Shown: positions 8,822-20,953 of the stretch, piece by piece
How the letters are laid out: every line of letters starts with the position of its first letter
Position numbering within the stretch: position 1 is the stretch's first letter
Assembly (NCBI GenBank): GCA_030248195.1
Contig: JASAND010024236.1
Location: 1 to 64,000, forward strand
Reading direction: 5' to 3'
From: Trissonchulus latispiculum
Taxonomy: Eukaryota > Nematoda > Enoplea > Enoplida > Ironidae
DNA length: 64,000 nt
Notes under the pieces: generated by a model
Told to the model about the DNA's origin: nothing
Database searches by the model: none
What the model saw: only the letters and a program-made list of their open reading frames with translations
Translations under genes and position numbers: made by a program

Positions 8822-11383
8822 TTAAGGGGGGGGGGGGGCTACGAACGGGTTGGCACTAGAGATGAGGATTTTGGCTCGCGGCTCGGCTCGGCTCGGCTCG
8901 GCTCGGCTCGGGGCGCGAGCCGAGCCGAGCCGGCAACAATTTGTCCCGAGCCGAGCCGAGCCGAGCCGAGCCGACCCTATCGAAAAATTTTAAGTTCACT
9001 GTAATTACTTCCGAATTTGTACAAACAAAATAGTCAACTAATTCAATGAATTCTGTTTTCTGTGTTCAACTTTGTAGTCTAATTTTCCGTTTTTCCTTGT
9101 CTTTATTCATACCTTCCTTCCACGCCAACTTAGTTTAAACGTTAGGCTGTGCTTGAAGTCAACCTATGTATGGTGTAGTTATAAGGAAACATTTTTACTT
9201 AGTTATTTCAACGTGTCATATTTAGTATTCTCAAAAATATTACAATTAAAATTTGCATTGTCTTTCTACTGTGGCTTTGGGTTTTTGTAGTAATCTATCA
9301 GATAGCAGAAAAGGTTGTAAAAGTGCTGATTATATACCAGAAGTACTTACTATTAATTTAGAGTTTAAAATTATTCTGCATAATTACAGTTGACTACTAT
9401 TATGGCTACGATCGGCAGAGAGCAATTAGAGGATTTGAAATTTTCTAAAATTGAAAAAATAATGTGAAAGAATTCTGAATTTTATTGCTGAGTTCTGTAG
9501 CATTTTGCAATTTATCAGATTATGCCTTTCCAAAAGACTGCGGAAAACAAAAAGTTTTCTCGTGATTGTTTCGGCGTTTATCACTGATTGCTTTCCATAT
9601 TGTATACATAGAATAAAATAATAAATTTTAAGCAAAACAAGCATGAATGGGCCCCGGCCCACTTTCGTAGAATATACATTTACCAAATATCAATATCACT
9701 AAACCTTATAATCGTAGACTCTGCTGCTCGCAGTGTCTCGGTAAAAATGGAATTGTGGTGATTCACACTGGTGCACGAAAGCTAGACAGCTGTTTTCAGG
9801 CCTTTTGTCAAAAACAAGGAAGAAAATCCACAATTCGGTGGAACCGGTCAAATTTCAAATTTCAAGCTGGGCGAGCCGAGCCGAGCCGAGCCGGCCCACT
9901 TTCAATATTCTTCCGAGCCGAGCCGAGCCGAGCCGGGTATGCCCGCGAGCCGAGCCGGGTATGCCCGCGAGCCGAGCCGAGCCGAGCCGACGACATTTTC
10001 TCCCGAGCCGAGCCGAGCCGAGTCGGAAAATCCCGGCTCGTCCTCATCTCTAGTTGGCACGACATCGTCGGCGAGAGCTATTTTTCCCCCAACGTTAGCC
10101 AAAGTAAAAAGTTTAGTGTGGGCTACAATATATCTCACATACACGGTTTTTGGCAGGACGCCAAAGTACAAATTTTGGTGCGAAAAATGGGATTTTTCAA
10201 AAAAGTGTTTTCAGCTCTGGTGGATTAACGGTTTGACCAATTCTGTAACTTTCAGCCATAAATGCTACCTGTTACTAGTGCTAAATATTAAAAGTATTCC
10301 GGCTTTCGAGCGTTGCTTCCTTCTTCAGCTATAACAGCTCAAAGTTTGAAATTTGGCAAAAAGTTGCGATGTGACCGTGCGCCGTTTTCGATCTAATAGA
10401 ATTGACAGCCCCTAGCCTACCACAGCTTTTTCCCAAATATTAAGCTGTAGTAGGGGCAAACTGTCTGTAAGTTTCGAGGGCTTTGGTTTTCTGGTTAGTG
10501 TGTTAGCAAACTTTTCGTTAAGAAATAACCCTCATTTTTAGGCCTGAAAAGCTAGCTAAGCGCTGTAAAAATGGGGTCAAAAAATGTTTTGCCGAAAAGG
10601 TACTTATAGGAGTTATTTGACCTGTTGAATACGAATATGAAATCCGTTTTTCGATTTGTTCAGTATGCGCTTACTACTGTCTTAGAGCGTTTTGGAGCGA
10701 TCGCCATACATACTTCGAGAAATCAATCTAGCATTTCTAAACACTGAATCGAGGATTAGTGGCCTAGCTTTCTGCACATCTTGATACCCTCACTGGGCTG
10801 TAATGCGGAAAGTTTCAGCCGATTCTGCCAAAGTACTTTGGAGTAATTGACTCACATCTTCGAAATGCCACGAAATAAAAGCAACAATATTGATAATATA
10901 CCTAATCTAGTACTTGCGAACGCAGGGATTACCAAAATCACGTCATTGCTGCATAAGTTAAGTCAGATCTTGGAGTATTAATTGGAGCAAAGTTGGGTTC
11001 ATTTGGTAAACCACAGTTCATTAGACGTTAGTTAACCTCCACCCGTATAGAACTACAACACCCATCTTCCGCACAGAAAAGAATACAATGGTCTAGAGAT
11101 TATTTTACACGGTATTAAAGCACTATATGACAAAACTATTTCCGGAAAATTTGGGTGCCGTACCTTGCGCATAGCGATCAGGGCTATGCGAAGTTTGTGT
11201 ACGTATCATGTTGAGCTCTGGACCGACCACACCAACTTCTGATGGCTCCACACGACGCTACGGTGCATGGAATTCTTTCAAGCTTTAAAATATTTTACAC
11301 TAAACCTAATACTAATATGTGGCAAAAGACTAGCTAGTTTTTCCAGCATCGAATTTTAGTGAAATTCGTAGCCCCCCCCTTAA
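8822..11383 (-). mobile_element. TTAA-flanked element, copy B (hAT inside)
   Basis: The ends are TTAA plus a G run plus GCTACGAA, and the inverted equivalent TTCGTAGC plus a C run plus TTAA. They match the ends of copy C (14201-15648). The body matches copy C once the hAT element at 8857-10052 is removed. TTAA duplication is the hallmark of piggyBac-type transposition. No transposase is encoded. Confidence 0.8.
8857..10052 (-). mobile_element. hAT-type non-autonomous element with GGCTC arrays (right copy)
   Basis: This copy is bounded by a perfect 8-bp duplication gttggcac (8849-8856 and 10053-10060). The termini TAGAGATGAGGA/TCCTCATCTCTA and the GAGCC arrays match the left copy. The corresponding uninterrupted site can be seen in copy C near 15612-15635, which supports insertion here. 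The long open frames over the arrays are by-products of the 5-bp repeat. Confidence 0.92.
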
Positions 11384-11937
11384 TTTGCTTGCGAAAAGCA
11401 CTGTTCACAGCAATTCAGTCTATACAGTTCGATCCAGCCTATGTTTCTCTAGATGAGGATGAACCATGAACTTTTTGGATTGGCTTGAACCCTGAAACAT
11501 TTTCCATTTTAAGTAGTACTTTTTCTGGAGCATCTGTATGCTTCTCCAAAGCAATACTGATGCAGAAAAACATGCAGTCATTAAGACTGCTGGCAGCCAA
11601 CGACTGTGAAAACACAAGCAGTTTCGAGCTCTTATATAGCAGATTGAAACCTAATTTGCATAAATTAGATTGTATAGCATGTAAACTTTATCAAAAAGCG
11701 CCGCCCTACGTTGAAGATAGGGCTTCTTTGACTCCAATTCAGGCTAATACACGCAAAGCATACAAAATTTCCGTTTTATACATTCCGCTCTAGCTGGAAT
11801 AAAAACCAGTAATTTTGGTACGCAACTGTTTCTTAAACCCTATGCAAATTTATGGAAACGATCATGCTTTGTACTGCTGCGTAACAACTTTGGCTTATGC
11901 CTATGAGTCATTGAGCAAACAAGGAACTAAAGTCTGA
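11384..11937. other. Segment between palindrome and TA-flanked element
   Basis: It contains a 102-codon plus-strand frame (11485-11793) with several cysteines that I do not recognise. A stretch resembling coding sequence cannot be distinguished from chance. Nothing else stands out. Confidence 0.4.
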
Positions 11938-11939
11938 CC

Positions 11940-13473
11940 AAAAAATCTTGGAACCTAATTGTGAGCGCCTGTCCTGAGTTAACCTTTGCAGTTAGTCTAT
12001 ATAAAGTATATATTTTTAGAAACCTCAGGAGGAGGAGAATCCGCTAAGAACATCATATCCGGTCTATATATTATTGGTAGACTATTAGGTAGGCATTAGG
12101 TCTGTATATTGGTCCTTGGCCCAAGACATTTCCAAAAATCCGGTCACATCCGGTCCATGTCCAGTAACCGGATGTCTAGGTCACAAAACTGTACAGCAAG
12201 ATGGGTAGGTCGTACAGTTTCTCTGATTCAATTTTTGGATTTGTCGGGTCTAAATTAGTCTGTATAGGAAATGTTGTCCGATTTGGACCAAAATTGCCTA
12301 AACTATGGTCGTATCCGGTTCGAAAAAAAACCGGAAAAATCTGTTTTTCCGGTCTGGTGCTCGAAATCGCTGCTAAAAATTTTCAATTTTGGCAGAATGA
12401 ATATTTATTTGAGAAGCTACTTTCATTTTACCGGTGTCAAAGTACTGGAATATCCGGTCGAGTTCCGATTCTGAGCTTTGAATTTGAGATTTCATGGGCT
12501 ATTATCTCAGTATCCGGTTGGTCCGGAAGTCAAATTATTTCATTAAAATGATATTTTGTCTATCCCTAACTAGCATCAACCTCAAATACTTCATATCTGC
12601 TGTAATTTTTAAATGATAGTGTTTTTAAAATGGGCTGATTTTGCTTGTTTGGTCTAATTGTTAAACCGGATATGAGATTTGATCCCATACGCTTAGCTTT
12701 GTCGCACGCAATATAGCTTACTTTTGAAACATTTTAAAAATCTGTCATTCAAAAATTGCAGCAGATATATGAAGTAATTTGAGGTTGATGCTTGTTAGGG
12801 ATAGACAAAATATCATCTTAATGAAATAATTTTACTTCCGAACTAACCGGATACTGAGATAATAGCCCATGAAATCTCAAATTTTAAAGCTCAGAACCGG
12901 AAATTGGCCGGATATTTGATTGCTTTGACACCGGTAAAATGAAATTAGCCTCCCAAATATCCATTGTGCCAAAAACGAAAATTTGTTATCAGCGATTCCG
13001 AGCACCAGACCGGAAAAACAGATTTTTACAGTTTTTTCGAACCGAATACGACCGTAAATTACGCAATTTTGGTTCAAGTCGGACAAAATTTCCTATACAG
13101 ACTAATTTCGACCCGAGGAATCCAAAAATTTAATCAGCGTAACAGTACGACCTACCCATCTTGCTGTACAGTTTTTGTGACCTAGACATCCGGTTACCGG
13201 ACATGGACCGGATGTGACCGGATTTTCGGAAATGTCTAGGGCCAAGGACCAATATACTAGAGCGTGAATTAATTAGCTTTCTTTTTCCGAATCTGAAGCG
13301 TTTTTATCGATTTGGTATCAGGTAACCGGATATAAACCGGATATGATGTTTTGAGCGGATTCTTCTTCTCCTGAGGTTTCTAAAAATACCTATATATTTT
13401 ATATAGATTAACTTCAAAGGTTAACTCAGGACAGGCGCTCACAGTTCGGTTCCAAGATTTTTTGGTCAGACTT
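11940..13473. mobile_element. Palindromic TA-flanked element (long terminal inverted repeats)
   Basis: Both ends read TA followed by AAGTCTGACCAAAAAA. The two halves are inverted copies for about 600 bp, including the ccggtcacatccggt and accggtaaaatgaaa stretches. There is no transposase. The TA duplication and palindromic form fit a non-autonomous Tc1/mariner-type foldback element. A shorter relative with the same end sequence lies at 56399-56788. Confidence 0.85.
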
Positions 13474-13780
13474 TAGTATAGTCTAGACGTTCTTATGATT
13501 ATGTCAATTCAGTTGTTGTTATTCTGCGTTACAGGGAGGTCGGGCCGTTTGGCCATATATTATTTCCTGTATACCTTTATTGTGCCTCCAATAAATCAAC
13601 TGTAAGTTCACAGTAAACAATGCTTTGTTTACTTCTTTATTAGGGTATTTAATTAGGGCTTATTTCTTTTCAGTGCTTGGGTTGCACCCTTAGGTACTAG
13701 GTAGGGACTATTTGAAACTGCTTTCGTTTCGCCATTTAAGTGCCGGTTAGTCACCCGACATTAAACCGGCAGTTAATATT

Positions 13781-13798
13781 TGGCTACCGCGACAGGAC
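13781..13798 (+). other. Primer-binding-site-like sequence
   Basis: TGGCTACCGCGACAGGAC begins with the TGG expected opposite a tRNA CCA end. It lies between LTR-like sequence carrying a poly(A) signal and the gag leader. The matching tRNA was not identified. Confidence 0.45.
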
Positions 13799-14200
13799 CA
13801 CTGTACGGTCTATAAAAATTTCTGATTTTCTTGTGAATATTGGAATTTAATTTTGTTCCCTTAATTTTTGTAATTTAAATTAAAAGCTTAATATTTTTTA
13901 AATTTTCGAAATTTTTAGGATGCAACTCGAAAAAAAACAGCAACCATAAAAATTAAAGAAGTTCCAATGAGGGAACTGAAGTAGTAGTATAGCAGAGACT
14001 GTAGTAGTATAAAATGGTGTGGTTGTTCCTAAAGACATGGTTGTTGAGCTTTCCCAATTCTGGGAAATTTAAACAACAGGGAGGCAACAGAAGCTGCCCT
14101 AGAGGCATTATTTTGAATAAACTTTTGAATTTTTGATAATTTTGTGATCACTCCAAAGCAATTTTGAATTCTAGTTTTGCGAAAGTTTGCCAATTCAGGG

Positions 14201-15648
14201 TTAAGGGGGGGCTACGAATTTCACTAAAAGTTGGATGTTGGAAAAGCTAGCTAGTCTTTGCCACATAATAGTATTAGGTTTAGTGTAAAATAGTTTAAAG
14301 TTTGAAAGAATTCCACGCAGCGTAGCGTCCTGTGGAGCCATCAGAAGTTAGTGTTGTCGGTCCAAAGCTCGACACGATACGTACACAAACTTCGCCTCGC
14401 CCTGATCGCTATGCGCAAGGTACGGTACCCAAATTATCCAGAAATAGTTTTGACATATAGTGCTTTGATATCGCGTGAAATAATCTTTAGACCATTGTAT
14501 TATTTTCTGTGCGATACAATAAAAGTGCAAAAAATTGGGTGTTGTAGGTCTATACGGGTGGAGGTTAACTAACGTCTAATGAGCTGTGGTTTACCAAATG
14601 AACTCAACTTCGCGCCAATTAATACTCCAAGTATCTGTCTTAACTTCTGTAAAAATGACGTGATTTCGTTAATCCCTGCATTCGCAGTGCTAGATTACAT
14701 TATCGATATTGTCGCTGTTATTTGGTGCCATTTCGAAGATGTGAGTCAATTACTCCAAATTACTGTGGCAGAATCGACTGAAACTTTGCACGTTACAGGC
14801 CAAGATGGAGACGATACGACATATTATACATTATATTTATAATATAATATACGATATACTCACATTTATACGTGAGTGGACCAAGATATGCAGAAAGCTA
14901 GGTCACTAACCTCACTCCAGTGTTTAATAATGCTAGATTGATTTCTCGAAGTATGGATTGCTATCGCTCCAAAAAGCTCTAAGACAGTAGTAAGCGCATA
15001 CTGAACAAATCGAAAAACGGATTTCATATTCGTATTCAACAGGTCAAATAACTCCTATAAGTACCTTTTCGGCAAAACATTTTTTGACCCCATTTTTACA
15101 GCGCTTAGCTAGCTTTTCAGGCCTAAAAATGAGGGTTATTTCTTAACGAAAAGTTTGCTAACACACTAACCAGAAAACCAAAGCCCTCGAAACTTACAGA
15201 CAGTTTGCCCCTATTAGAGCCTAATATTTGCTAAAAAGCTGGGGTAGCCTAGGGCTATCAATTTTATTAGATCGAAAACGGCGCACGGTCACATCGCAAC
15301 TATTCGCCAAATTTCAAACTTTGAGCTGTTATAGCTGAAGAAGGAAGCAACGCTCGAAAGCCGGAATACTTTTAATATTTAGCACTAGTAACAATTAACA
15401 TTTATGACTGAAAGTTTCAGAATTGGTTAAACCGTTAATCCACCAGAGCTGAAAAAACCTTTTTGAAAAATCCCATTTTTCGCACCAAAATTTGTACTTT
15501 GGTGTCCTGCCAAAAACAGTGTAGGTGAGATATATTATTGCCCACCCTAAAAATTTTTAGTTTGATATGTTGGCTAACGTTGGGGGGGGGGGGAAGTAGC
15601 CCTCTCCGACGATGTTGCGCAAACCCGTTCGTAGCCCCCCCCCCTTAA
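14201..15648 (+). mobile_element. TTAA-flanked element, copy C (complete)
   Basis: This copy is bounded by TTAA. The ends are TTAAGGGGGGGCTACGAA and GTTCGTAGC plus a C run plus TTAA. It has the same body as copies A and B but no hAT insertion, so it shows the empty site near 15612-15635. It also carries about 75 bp of extra AT-rich sequence near 14805-14880. It sits between the PBS-like site and gag of the old retrotransposon. It has no coding capacity. Confidence 0.88.
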
Positions 15649-16221
15649 CAAGCTTTGTTGCGACTACCCCTGTTTTCATTAAGATTTTGAAGCCCATATA
15701 AAGCCAAAGTTTCTAATTATTGGGCCAATTTTTGCAAACTTTTGAATTCCCCCCAATCGACTCAAAGGCATAATTGTCGTAAAAATGGATGCATTTGCTC
15801 CAAATAAAGGACAAGCCTAGACGCAAAACGTGGTTCGAGGTTGGATAACATTTGGAATCGTAGCTTTTAGTGTGGCTTTGGGATACCCCCTTCCCAACTT
15901 TGATTTCAGTCAAACAATTGGGCGGTGTTGAATTTTTCTATTTTCTGGTAAGCAGAAGGAAAAGACATTATGACTTACTTTTCTTTTTTTGCAATAATAT
16001 ATAAAAATATTACCCCCTCCCCCTTTCGTTCAATCAGGAATTCTTGTAATTTTGGTCTTATGCTTGGAGTAAGTCCAGTGATTTTTGAACTTATGAAGCA
16101 AACGTTTTCTGAAGTGCTGTAATTCCTAATTCTTTTTGCTTCGTCTTGTGTTTTGATTTTTAATTTGAGACTTTTGGATAGTCGATTTCGAGCTCATTTA
16201 AGGAAACGAAGAGAGCAAACA
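15649..16221. other. Leader of the degenerate retrotransposon
   Basis: Untranslated sequence between the TTAA element and the gag start. No gene or repeat is recognised in it. Confidence 0.4.
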
Positions 16222-17330
16222 ATGTCGGATTTGAAAAATTTTATTACCCTTTTTAAGGGGCTTAACAATTACAGTGGTAGAGAAACTACTCTTTCTCCTG
16301 AAGAATAGATTGTTAGTTTTGAAGCCGTAGCCAAGGCTCACGATGTTTTATTGACAAATATTACTCGCTTTTGCTCGCAAAGTTGGACGAAAGGTTATCC
16401 ATAGGCTTTCTTTTATAGGAGATGGTTCAACTCTAGACTCTTTATGTTGACATCCGTTGAACATTCGCGATAATTTTATGTGCATAAACAAATGCAACAT
16501 GAGTTTGTATCGGAATTAGAAATTTTGTCCCGAAAGGCATTTCCAAATGTCAGTGACGACGACAGAGTTGTATATATTTTGAGCAGCTCCGAAAAGGCCT
16601 CAAAGGTGACCTCGAGAAAATTGGTCTGTATTTATTATCCGGTTTGGAAAACTGTGGCCATACAAAGGAAAATTTGAGAAAAACTGTGGTCCAACTTTCA
16701 CGTTTAGAAGAGGAATGCGATTCTGATTCAGCAGAGTCGGCCAAGTCAGAAAAGTTCGTAAATTCCCGAAAAAGCGGAAAAGAGGTAAGGCTAAAGCCAA
16801 TGTTTGTACTGTGTCTTCTGACGAAACTGAAAAATCAACTGTTTTGGATCAGAGGCTGAAAGCTTTAGAAGACGAACATAAAACGGTTCAAAATTCAAAA
16901 TGTGCAGAGGGATTTAGATTTGGAAGTTGCAAAGGTTGAGTCTGCGGACCCAGAAAAAGCCATCCCTCAACTAGCACAAGTTCTGGTGTAGTAAATGCCG
17001 TTCAAGCATCTGTAAAAAGGAAAGAAAAGACACCAGGAAGCAACCAAGAGCAAAGGATTTGTTATATGTGTGGAAATTCTGGACATATTTCCCCACAATG
17101 CGCTCTAAATCTCCGAAGTAATACGGGCTTTAGAGGCAGAGGCAATCCAAATCGTAGAGGATATGAAAATAAAAATTTTGCTGCGAATAAGGAAAACTTC
17201 AGCGACCAAGCGAATTATGGCTATTCTGCCTATTCCAATTTCAACCAGGAATCTGTTTCGAAGACGAAATGGAGAATTCTGCGGTCGAGGTGACCATAAG
17301 GGAAGTAATTCCTATAACTGGAATAAAAAT
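16222..17330 (+). pseudogene. Retrotransposon gag relic with CCHC zinc knuckle
   Basis: An ATG opens MSDLKNFITLFKG. Later pieces in shifted frames include a capsid-like EFVSELEILSRKAFP and a zinc knuckle CYMCGNSGHISPQC near 17060-17100 (C-x2-C-x4-H-x4-C), followed by a Gly/Asn/Arg-rich tail. In a live element this protein would form the virus-like particle and bind RNA. Internal stops (first near 16306) and frameshifts show it is dead. Confidence 0.7.
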
Positions 17331-19350
17331 CCATACATTTTTGTCGATCCAAATTGTCGGATATTTCAGTTTCATGGTCAAAACAAAGGCCAATCAAATT
17401 ACTTTGTAAATTTTCTAACTCCTGTCCAATCTGAGTTGGCCCACAGTTCAATCATTTTCTGCAGCATTTTCAGTAAGCGGCAGCACAATAAATTCCGGGG
17501 GTGCTCCTCCGCGGTAGAATCTCCACCCGGAAAACAATGTACGTATATAGCACAGAATAATCCGCAAGTTAATACATTGTCTGAAAAACCCCAAACTTTT
17601 TAGAGGAGCTTTCTGAACTTTTTCCGGATGAAAAGGTTATTAGTTCAAGTCAAATTTGTGCGGTTTTTACGTCTACGTACGCGGTGTAACGCGGGGTCAA
17701 AGATCTCAAAATTAATCAGAAAGTCCCCGTAGTTTGCTTCAGTCAGAATTGCAAAGGTTGTTGCAAAATGTGGATATACATGCATTGGTAAATGCTTTGA
17801 TTAATGGTCAGCCCCACTCCCTTTTCTTCGATCTCAGAATATGCATAATCTGCTGTGAAATTACAGAAATAGAAATTTTCAGAATAATTTCCGCTACTGT
17901 TATTATAGCGGGGAAAATTATTCTAGAAATCCTCAGTATTCTCCAAGTCTCAAATTTTCGTGGATGGGCGCACTATTTTCAAAATCAGAACTGGCGCCCC
18001 ATCACGCAAAGTGGACGAAATACAGGTTTGGTGTAGCCGGACTCCTGCAAACAGCAATCAGTGGTATAGAAAAAGCCAACAGTATTTTGCTGTGCCGCAA
18101 CCAGTTAATTTGCTCCTCCGAACAAATAACGACAACAATTCGCGTATTTGGGAAAACAGTGAGTTTTCTGCGGGAAAGGCTGCTGCTCTCCCAAGTATAC
18201 ATTGGCGCCAATATGTGACATAGCAAAGGACAACTGTGGTACAACAACTACCAAATGCCAAAACAGCTGGGGTGGGTAGTCATGAATCATCTATAGGTAG
18301 GATTTCGAGGGATCACTTCACCGATACTGATGACTCAGTTCTGACGAATTTTAACAATACAGATGAAACCTGTACAACAAATGATGCAAAACAGTCAGTC
18401 AGTCAGTCAAAATACAAAAGGCCAGAGTCCAAAAATGCAAATACTGTGAATGGAATGGAAACAACAATGGATGCGTCTCAAGAACTGCTAGTTACAAATC
18501 GCTACTAAATCGACTCAGAACAATTGATGAGGCACCTGATCCAGAGGAAAACAAATGGCAAAAAATGGCAGTTCCAGCGAAACTTTAATTTTTGAACGTG
18601 GAGAAGGAAACTAATGGCAATAACCAACGAGAAGACGAACTAGCTCATCATCAGGTCGAAGTCGTTCAAATAAAATGGTGAAATCTGTTCAGAAACGACG
18701 TTCTCACAAGATTCCAAACCCAGGTTCCCTTGGAAGATTTCTTTTTGAGTATGATTCTTCGGAAAGTTCAAAGTTAGAAAAAATTCAGCCTGAAACGTCG
18801 GATTTAGAAAATGACGATATTGAAGTAAATCATGAAAATCCAGTTCACCAGAATTAAAGGCACCTAAAACTGACTTCCTGGTAAATAATCCAAACTATTT
18901 AACGGCTTTTGTGCATCAAGATCAGTATTTTTCGGTGCTCAGACCACCGTATTCCACCGGTTCACTTCCCGCTGATAGTAGCATCAGTGGGAGGCACAGG
19001 TGGACAAGGGGGGGGGGAAGGGGGGGGAACTTCCCCCCCTCGGCGAAGTCGCCCACAAGGTGTCGCGAAATTGCTCCCACAGCGGTAAGAAAATTGGCCA
19101 CGAGGGGTCAGAAAATTGCCCAAAAATTAGGTTTTACGACTAAAATTTCCTAAAATTTTATGGCTTCGCCGGAATTTTTCACTTAAAATTACTATTTTTA
19201 GCTAAAAAACGTCCAAAAAACGCGTTTTGGCTAAAAAATCGCTGTTTTTTGTTAAAAAATGGCAAAAATCGCTTAAAAATCGCTTTAAAAAGTACCCCTA
19301 AGAAAAATCGCTGTCACAAGGGGTACCCAAATTTGCTTCCACAAGGGTCA
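17331..19350 (+). pseudogene. Gag-protease interval of the old element, with a G-rich insertion-like patch
   Basis: Low-complexity, polar reading frames (for example 18236-18508 and 18675-18857) look like the decayed linker between nucleocapsid and protease. From about 18985 to 19350 there is a different sequence: long G runs, then AT-rich repeats of the aaaaatcgc type with a cttcgccgga motif. It interrupts the linker and may be a further small insertion. Confidence 0.4.
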
Positions 19351-19357
19351 GTGAAAT

Positions 19358-19810
19358 TTGACCTCCCGTTCAGGTATGGTGGGAGGTGTATTTTCTTTGG
19401 CTCTCTTACATACGGGCGCTAATATTTCCGTTATTTCGAAAAATTTTGTTGAACATCTAAACCAAAAATGCCCGGAAAATTTAACCATTGGTGAAGGTGC
19501 TTGTGAACAAGCTACCGCAGCTATCAATTTATCTGGGTCAGTTAAATTTGAACTTTCTTTTCAAGTATGCAGATGGGCTCATGAGTATTTGATCAGCGAA
19601 TTTTGTGCGTATGACATACTTCCTGGTATGGATTTCCTATCTTTTTACAACTGTTCAATGCTAATGGGACGCCATTCTGTTTACCATCCTTTATTTCAAA
19701 AAGCTCCGCTGCTGGGGGCACCGCAAATTAGTAGTATTTTGCATACGATTGGAAAAGCACAGACAGCTGTTTCGAATATTTGGTTACGAGACGGAACTAC
19801 AGTAGGATAA
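19358..19810 (+). pseudogene. Aspartic protease relic of the old element
   Basis: The frame contains LLHTGANISVI, where the catalytic D-T/S-G-A of retroviral-type proteases would be expected; the aspartate is replaced by histidine. About 65 residues later AYDILPGMDFL matches the usual hydrophobic-G-D/M-D-F-L segment. The missing Asp alone would abolish activity. Confidence 0.65.
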
Positions 19811-20596
19811 TTTTGCAAATTCTGAGGCATGGGTTTCTATTACTTGTGAGGACAGTCAAGCAAAAGTTGACCTAACCGATGATGAGCGGGACTTACCATT
19901 TGTACGTACAAAATCATAAATTGGCTCCTTGGCCTTCACGGTTCGACGAATCGCCTAAGTTAGTGCGAAATTCTGTGAACATAATGGCAAACTAGGATTG
20001 TTATGTTGTCCCAGGAATAATTCAAAAAAGGAATAAACCCAAGAAATCAAAGTTTGGAAGTTGGGCGAAAGTCTACTACTTTAAATCCTGGAATGGTATT
20101 AGCTTATGCAGACGACTTAGTTTCTGTAAAAAATCGTCAAGGCAAGGAATCGTTTTTACAATCGAGTGATTTCTTGGTTTTAAAAGGAATACGTATGTAA
20201 AAATGATCTACCTAAGACTGTTCAAGCTGAGATTTTTTCTGCAACTACTGAAAATACGTACGCAAATTCGCCTTCAACAACTCAAGAAACGCAAAACGCA
20301 ACTAAGGAACCTACACCAGAGAAACTATATGAACAATTTCTCAAGGAATCTCAATTGCACAATTTCGAATGTTCTTCGGAAAAAGCTAAAGGTAAATTCA
20401 AACAAATACTACGTACATGTGTTTACTACACCAGAAAATCTATGAAGATGCAGTACAACATAACATCTCATCGATACAATATGGAAGACCCAGTAACAGC
20501 ATAAAGCATATAGGAAAAGGGTTGAAATAGAAAAGCACATAAAAAATGTTACACCAAGGAATTTGTGTACCATCTGAAAGTCTATGGTCTTAACCG

Positions 20597-20687
20597 TGTA
20601 TGCTTGTGGGAAAAAGGACGGAACAACCCGATTTGTAAAAATAGATTATCGTCAAATGAATAAAATAACAAGGAAAGACCGACATTC
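20597..20687 (+). pseudogene. Reverse transcriptase scrap of the old element
   Basis: A short frame reads GKKDGTTRFVKIDYRQMNK, the RT fingers motif (usually KKDG-x-R-x-x-DYR-x-LN) with one extra residue. The YxDD palm, thumb and RNase H are gone; the next recognisable piece is integrase about 200 bp later. Confidence 0.6.
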
Positions 20688-20884
20688 TTAAAAAAATCGA
20701 CTAGATATTATTGACCTACTTTGTTTACTGATGTAAAGTTGTACGTACAATTTTTGATAAGTTTTCGATAGGCCCGACGAACCCTCAAGCTCCGATGAAA
20801 ATTTATCCTCCAGTTTCTAAACCTTTGGCAGAATTTATGCTGACGTTATGCATTTTACGTCTGACGTCTGACGTCTGACGTCAG

Positions 20885-20953
20885 CAAAAAGCAGAATGTT
20901 TGTGCTTTGGTAATTATTGACCAACTTACCCGTTGGGCAGAAGCATGGCCCTT
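20885..20953 (+). pseudogene. Integrase core, first piece
   Basis: The frame ALVIIDQLTRWAEAWPL matches the start of the retroviral integrase catalytic core (usually LVIVD-x-x-TRW/YAEA). It ends exactly where the TTAA-flanked element begins. Confidence 0.6.

Larger units (their letters stand above)
5506..11383 (-). repeat. Right arm of giant imperfect palindrome
   Basis: This is the reverse-complement partner of 1-5020. It is longer because it keeps a complete TTAA-flanked element (8822-11383) and the 8308-8821 stretch. The arms are separated by a 485-bp spacer (5021-5505). Small indels and substitutions distinguish the arms, so this is not a perfect assembly mirror, although a collapse or haplotype-joining error cannot be excluded without long reads. 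Confidence 0.9.
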
